Below, in pieces: positions 60,366 through 64,000 of a stretch of 64,000 nucleotides of DNA (the stretch's first letter is position 1; each line of letters begins with the position of its first letter). The stretch is from Pseudomonas sp. Bc-h (GTDB lineage Bacteria > Pseudomonadota > Gammaproteobacteria > Pseudomonadales > Pseudomonadaceae). Under the pieces are notes generated by a model, which saw only the letters and a list, made by a program, of their open reading frames with translations, was not told where the DNA came from and did not search any database. The stretch spans positions 261,557 to 325,556 of the forward strand of contig NZ_MUIN01000012.1 of the NCBI RefSeq assembly GCF_002080045.1. The letters run 5' to 3'. The translations under genes were made by a program, and so were the position numbers.

Positions 60366-60915
60366 CTGCCGTCGTAAACTCCGGCGTCTCCCACAGGGTA
60401 TGGGTTGATGGCGAGAACCGCTTTCGGCCAGATACTCCCGGTGTCTCCCACCGGGTATGGGTTGATGGCGAGAACCGCTTTCGGCAAAACACTCCCGGCG
60501 TCTCCCACCGGGTATGGGTTGATGGCGGCATAGAAAGCATCCCCGGCTGTCGCTCAGCTCCAGTGCCTTCACAGGTCATAGCTCGGAGAACCCTCCCCGA
60601 CATCCCGCAGCCCCCTGTGGGAGACGCCGGAGGTCACGACGGCAGCGAAGCGGTTTGCCAGCAGAAAACTCATCCCAGGCAAACCGCTTTGGCAAGGCAC
60701 TCCCGGTGTCTCCCACAGGGTCTGGGTTGATGGCGACATAGAAAGCATCCGCATCTGTCGCTTAGCTCCAGTGCCCCCACAGGTCAGAGCTCGGAGAACC
60801 CTCCCCGACATCCCGCAGCCCCCCTGTGGGAGACGCCGGAGGTCACGACGGCAGCGAAGCGGTTTGCCAGCAGAAAACTCATCCCTGGCAAACCGCTTTC
60901 GGCAAAACACTCCCT
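60366..60915. repeat. Block of tandem repeats and second-class REP elements
   Basis: The 611-bp space between the esterase and the chemoreceptor is all repeats. Three 57-bp units start with GGGTATGGGTTGATGGCG at 60396, 60453 and 60510. A larger unit of about 208 bp follows twice (landmark GATGGCGRCATAGAAAGC at 60521 and 60729), each containing GTGGGAGACGCCGGAGGTCA (60617 and 60826) and two facing CGGTTTGCCAG / TGGCAAACCGCTTT arms. No coding frame is credible. Confidence 0.85.
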
Positions 60916-60948
60916 CGTCTTGAATGAGCGTGAATGAGTCTACGCTCG

Positions 60949-62841
60949 TCAGATACGGAACGTCCCCACCAGATGCTGCAAGCGCGCAGCCTGATGTTCG
61001 AGGTGGGTACAGGCATCCAGCGTTGATTTCAGGTTGTCCACGCCTTCCTGGTTCAGCGTGTTGATTTCGGTAATGTCGACGTTGATCGATTCCACCACGG
61101 CAGTCTGTTCCTCGGTCGCGGTGGCCACCGACTGGTTCATGCCGTCGATCTCACCGATGCGGCGGGTCACGCTGTTCAGACGCTCACCGGCCTGGTTGGC
61201 GATGGTCACGCTGCTTTCGCTCTGGCGCTGGCTTTCGGTCATGTTGACGACCGCATTACGGGCGCCGATCTGCAACTCCTCGATCATGCCCTGAACCTGC
61301 TGCGCCGAATCCTGTGTGCGGTGTGCCAGGTTGCGAACCTCGTCAGCCACCACGGCAAAACCACGACCGGCCTCCCCTGCACGTGCCGCTTCGATGGCTG
61401 CGTTCAGGGCCAGCAGGTTTGTCTGCTGGGAAATCCCGGTAATCACTTCAAGAATTTGCCCAATGTTGGCGGTCTTGTCGTTCAGGGTTTCGATGTTGGT
61501 GCAGGACTCGCTGATCTTGTCCGACAGCTGATTCATCGCCTTGATGGTCTGGCTGACCACGCCTTGGCCTTCGCTGGCCAGCTGTGTCGCCTCGCTGGAG
61601 TGCTGCGACGCCAGTGCAGCGTTCTGGGCGATTTCCTGCGCGGCGGCGCCAAGCTGATTGATCGCCGCCGCCACGCTGCTGGTACGGCTGGCCTGTTGAT
61701 CGGAATTGCCCATGGACGAGTTGGAAGCACCGACCACCCGCGCGGCCACTTCACCCAGCTGCCCGGCGGTCGAGGCCACTTCGCGGATCGAGCCGTGGAT
61801 ACGCTCGACGAAGCGGTTGAACGACTGCGCCATCGCGCCGAATTCGTCCTGCGAAACAATAGACAGACGCTTGGTCAGATCGCCCTCGCCGTCGGCGATG
61901 TCCTGCATGGCGCGGCCCATCTGGTGCAGCGGCTGCATCAATACGCGAATCAGCAGGCCAAGCAGGACCATGATGATTGCCACCGCAATGACCATCGCGG
62001 TGATTGCCGAAGAGCGGAACTCGCTGAGCATCGAATAGGCTGCGTCGCGATCGAGCACCAGCGCCACGTACCAGTTGGCCGAAGACAGACCTTCGACCTT
62101 GGTGAACGAGATGAACTGCGCCTTGCCGCCGGATTCGATTTCAGCCACGCCCGGGGCGATTTTCGGCGCACCGTTGGGGTACGCCTCGCTGACGTTCTTG
62201 AGGATCAGTTTGCTGTCCGGGTGAATCAGAATCTTGCCATCGGCGCTGACGATATAAGCGTAGCCATGGCCGCCGAAGTTCAGCGAGTTGATGGTCTTGC
62301 TGATAGCGTCCAGCGAGATGTCAGCGCCTGCTACGCCAATCATCTGGCCTTGCTGGCGTACCGGCGTTGCCAGCGTCACCACCAGTTTGCCCGACGACGC
62401 AGCGATGTAAGGTTCGGTGACGATGGTGCCCTGAGCTGCATCGGCCGCCTTGTACCAGCCACGGGCACGCGGGTCGTAGTCCGCCGCGCGATTGCCGGCC
62501 GGCACCGAGAACATCACGCCGTCCTTGCCGCCAAAATAGCTGAGCTGGAAGTTGTCGGGGTACACCGGCAGGCCGACCGCGCGTTGCAGATTGGCCTGCG
62601 CCGGGCCATCGGCAGCGATCTGCTGGGCCATGGAATACAGCAACTGTGTGCGGCTTTCCAGCCAGGTCTGAATGTTTTGCGTGGTCAGACTTCCCAACTG
62701 TTGCAGTTCGGCATCAACGTTGTTTTCCAAAGTTTCCCGCTGGCGGTAGTCATTCACCAGAATGAAACAGGAGAAGGCAACAACAACTATCAGTGCAGCG
62801 GCCAGCAGGATCTTTCTGCTGAAACCCAGACTTTTGATCAT
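60949..62841 (-). CDS. Methyl-accepting chemotaxis protein, amino-acid-type dCache sensor (PctA-like)
   Basis: An inner-membrane chemoreceptor of 630 residues. TM1 lies at about residues 10-31, a periplasmic double-Cache domain at about 35-280, TM2 at about 283-306, then HAMP and the signalling domain with tip ISQQTNLLALNAAIEAARAG. The Cache domain contains YDPRARGWYKAA, TEPYIAASSGKLVVTLATPV and GVAGADI, which carry the Tyr, Arg, Trp, Tyr and Asp residues of the known amino-acid-binding motif. The opening MIKSLGFSRKILLAA also resembles PctA of P. aeruginosa. Attraction to free amino acids is therefore likely. Confidence 0.92.
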   Translation of the reverse strand: MIKSLGFSRKILLAAALIVVVAFSCFILVNDYRQRETLENNVDAELQQLGSLTTQNIQTWLESRTQLLYSMAQQIAADGPAQANLQRAVGLPVYPDNFQLSYFGGKDGVMFSVPAGNRAADYDPRARGWYKAADAAQGTIVTEPYIAASSGKLVVTLATPVRQQGQMIGVAGADISLDAISKTINSLNFGGHGYAYIVSADGKILIHPDSKLILKNVSEAYPNGAPKIAPGVAEIESGGKAQFISFTKVEGLSSANWYVALVLDRDAAYSMLSEFRSSAITAMVIAVAIIMVLLGLLIRVLMQPLHQMGRAMQDIADGEGDLTKRLSIVSQDEFGAMAQSFNRFVERIHGSIREVASTAGQLGEVAARVVGASNSSMGNSDQQASRTSSVAAAINQLGAAAQEIAQNAALASQHSSEATQLASEGQGVVSQTIKAMNQLSDKISESCTNIETLNDKTANIGQILEVITGISQQTNLLALNAAIEAARAGEAGRGFAVVADEVRNLAHRTQDSAQQVQGMIEELQIGARNAVVNMTESQRQSESSVTIANQAGERLNSVTRRIGEIDGMNQSVATATEEQTAVVESINVDITEINTLNQEGVDNLKSTLDACTHLEHQAARLQHLVGTFRI

Positions 62842-63089
62842 ACGATTGTGTCCATAACCAAGAATGACAGCGACGGGAATGCGTAGCCGATCAGGCGCGC
62901 GCTGCGCTTTGTACGGGGTCAAGCGGAGAAAGGGAAGACGCGGCCTGAAATATAGTTCGGCCGGGGCGAGGCGGAGTTTAGACCGGTCGTCGAAGAAGTT
63001 AGTTAAAGACGTTTAAAGCAGATCATTTGTTTAAACAGACCTCTAACAGTGATTAATCAGGATCCAATAGTTCGCACTTAACAGCCACG

Positions 63090-63458
63090 TTAAAACTCTG
63101 ACAGCACGGCCGGGGGGTACCGTTTACCGGCCTCGATCACGAACTTCACGCCCTGGCTCTGCAAGCGGTCGGCCAACGCTTCCCATTGCTCCCACCCGAG
63201 TACCACGCCGAAATGCGGCACCGGCACGTCATGGCCGTCCACGGCGTTGGTACCTGCGTGGGCCTGCGAATCGGTTTTCGGGTGTTCGTGAATCACCAGT
63301 TGATGGCCGAAGAAGTCGAAATCCACCCAATGGTCGCTGGAGCGGCCTTCCGGCAGATTGAACACCTTGGCGTAGAAATGCCGGGCGGCAGCGAGGTCGT
63401 AAACGGGAATAGCCAGGTGGAACGGAGAAAGCGTTGGAGTGGTATCGGTCACGGTCAA
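63090..63458 (-). CDS. VOC-family (glyoxalase-like) protein, C-terminally truncated
   Basis: A 122-residue protein of the glyoxalase/bleomycin-resistance superfamily. It opens with the first metal-ligand histidine in PFHLAIPVYDL and has DFFGHQLVIHEHP and PHFGVVLGWEQWEALA. Close relatives run to about 140-145 residues and end with a strand carrying the last metal ligand (NALEFK). Here the sequence leaves the family pattern after KFVIE and stops 14 residues later, so the final strand is missing. I could not find the lost part in another frame downstream. It is possibly a decaying gene; it is divergent from the LysR gene at 63560. Confidence 0.75.
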   Translation of the reverse strand: MTVTDTTPTLSPFHLAIPVYDLAAARHFYAKVFNLPEGRSSDHWVDFDFFGHQLVIHEHPKTDSQAHAGTNAVDGHDVPVPHFGVVLGWEQWEALADRLQSQGVKFVIEAGKRYPPAVLSEF

Positions 63459-63559
63459 TTTCCTCTTTGCGGGATGCGGTCATCTTTATCCATTGAATCA
63501 TTGATGGAAAGATCATAATTTTCGCGCCGAGCCACAATTAATTTGATCAGTGAGTTGCC

Positions 63560-64000
63560 ATGATTCGCGAGCTGAAAACCTTCATCACTGTCGAGCGCCT
63601 CGGCACCTTCGTCGCAGCGGGCAACCAGATTGGCCTGACCCAGTCAGCGGTCAGCGCACAGATCCGGACGCTGGAAAAAGCCCTCGGCACAACCCTGTTT
63701 GATCGCAGCGGGCGCAGCGCCACCCTTAACGCGGCTGGACAACGCGCGTTGCCGATGGCGCGGGAGATCGTCGAATTGTTCGAGCGTATGGCCGCGCCGT
63801 CGGCAGACAGTGGCTACTACGGCGAACTGCTGATCGGCGCCATTGCCACGGTGCAGACGGGCTTGCTGCCTGCCGCGCTGGTGCAACTCAATACTCAGGC
63901 GCCGACGGTCGAGGCGAAGGTGGTGCCGGGGGTTTCGCAAACCTTGCTCAACAGTGTCGATGCCGGCGAGATCGATCTGGCGATCCTGATCCGCCCACCG
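63560..64000 (+). CDS. LysR-family transcriptional regulator (partial, cut by window end)
   Basis: The first 147 codons are visible; the gene continues beyond the window. The HTH is at the N-terminus (TFITVERLGTFVAAGNQIGL, then TQSAVSAQIRTLEKALG), followed by the start of the effector domain (GELLIGAIATVQTGLLPAAL, EIDLAILIRPP). It is divergent from the truncated VOC gene across 101 bp. Confidence 0.88.
   Translation, partial: MIRELKTFITVERLGTFVAAGNQIGLTQSAVSAQIRTLEKALGTTLFDRSGRSATLNAAGQRALPMAREIVELFERMAAPSADSGYYGELLIGAIATVQTGLLPAALVQLNTQAPTVEAKVVPGVSQTLLNSVDAGEIDLAILIRPP

Noticed and set aside
63061..63089. Missing C-terminus of the VOC protein in another frame
   Set aside because: The bases after the stop translate in no frame to the expected NALEFK-type strand.

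Overview
The window looks like chromosome from a Pseudomonas of the P. fluorescens group. The evidence is the GC-rich coding bias, dense operons with ATGA stop/start overlaps, intergenic REP/REPIN elements of the GTGGGAGGGAGCTTGC type, and gene neighbourhoods typical of the genus (PQQ alcohol oxidation with an AgmR-type regulator, C-P lyase, many LysR regulators). No rRNA, tRNA, CRISPR, insertion sequence or prophage was seen. Most of the window reads as metabolic and accessory islands set between repeat-rich spacers.

Left part (1-16 kb): a tandem array of four REPIN units; a reverse-strand operon for a HisQMPJ/OccQMPJ-type amino-acid ABC transporter with an ArgH-like lyase, divergent from an OccR/NocR-like LysR gene; a HemB with zinc-type cysteines; two MFS genes that overlap tail to tail, the second in an operon with a PPT/Ars-type N-acetyltransferase and divergent from a LysR gene; an RlmI-like methyltransferase; a chemoreceptor; and an orphan LysR gene.

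Middle part (16-28 kb): an IclR regulator diverges from a seven-gene operon. It encodes a spermidine/putrescine-type ABC transporter (ATPase, two permeases, binding protein) and a three-subunit oxidoreductase (2Fe-2S protein plus two flavoproteins) resembling opine oxidase, D-hydroxyproline dehydrogenase and HCN synthase. A CPA1 antiporter, a FocA/NirC channel and moaA follow.

PQQ/alcohol island (28.2-41.8 kb): two divergent arms. The reverse arm holds cytochrome c550 pedF, a binding protein, a SoxYZ-like carrier, a metallohydrolase, a PedH-type quinoprotein dehydrogenase with the lanthanide-diagnostic Asp pair (D323/D325), a solitary pqqA, ercA and an ercS-like hybrid kinase. The forward arm holds the PQQ-linked ABC exporter system (binding protein, beta-propeller, ATPase, PedC permease), a Cys-x3-Cys-Trp rhodanese-like protein and the AgmR/PedR1 response regulator. 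A palindromic motif close to AGTAC-N4-GTACT recurs at three promoters at similar distances from the start codons and may be an operator of this regulon.

Right part (41.9-64 kb): a thioredoxin-like protein; an HxlR-regulated EmrA/EmrB/outer-membrane efflux operon; a 39-bp minisatellite; an alpha/beta hydrolase; a complete phosphonate C-P lyase operon (phnCDEFGHIJKLMNP, reverse strand) preceded by 11-bp-phased Pho boxes and dotted with three TTGnnTAGACAA palindromes that fit PhnF operators; an esterase; a block of tandem repeats; a dCache amino-acid-type chemoreceptor; a truncated VOC protein; and the first half of a LysR gene cut by the window edge.
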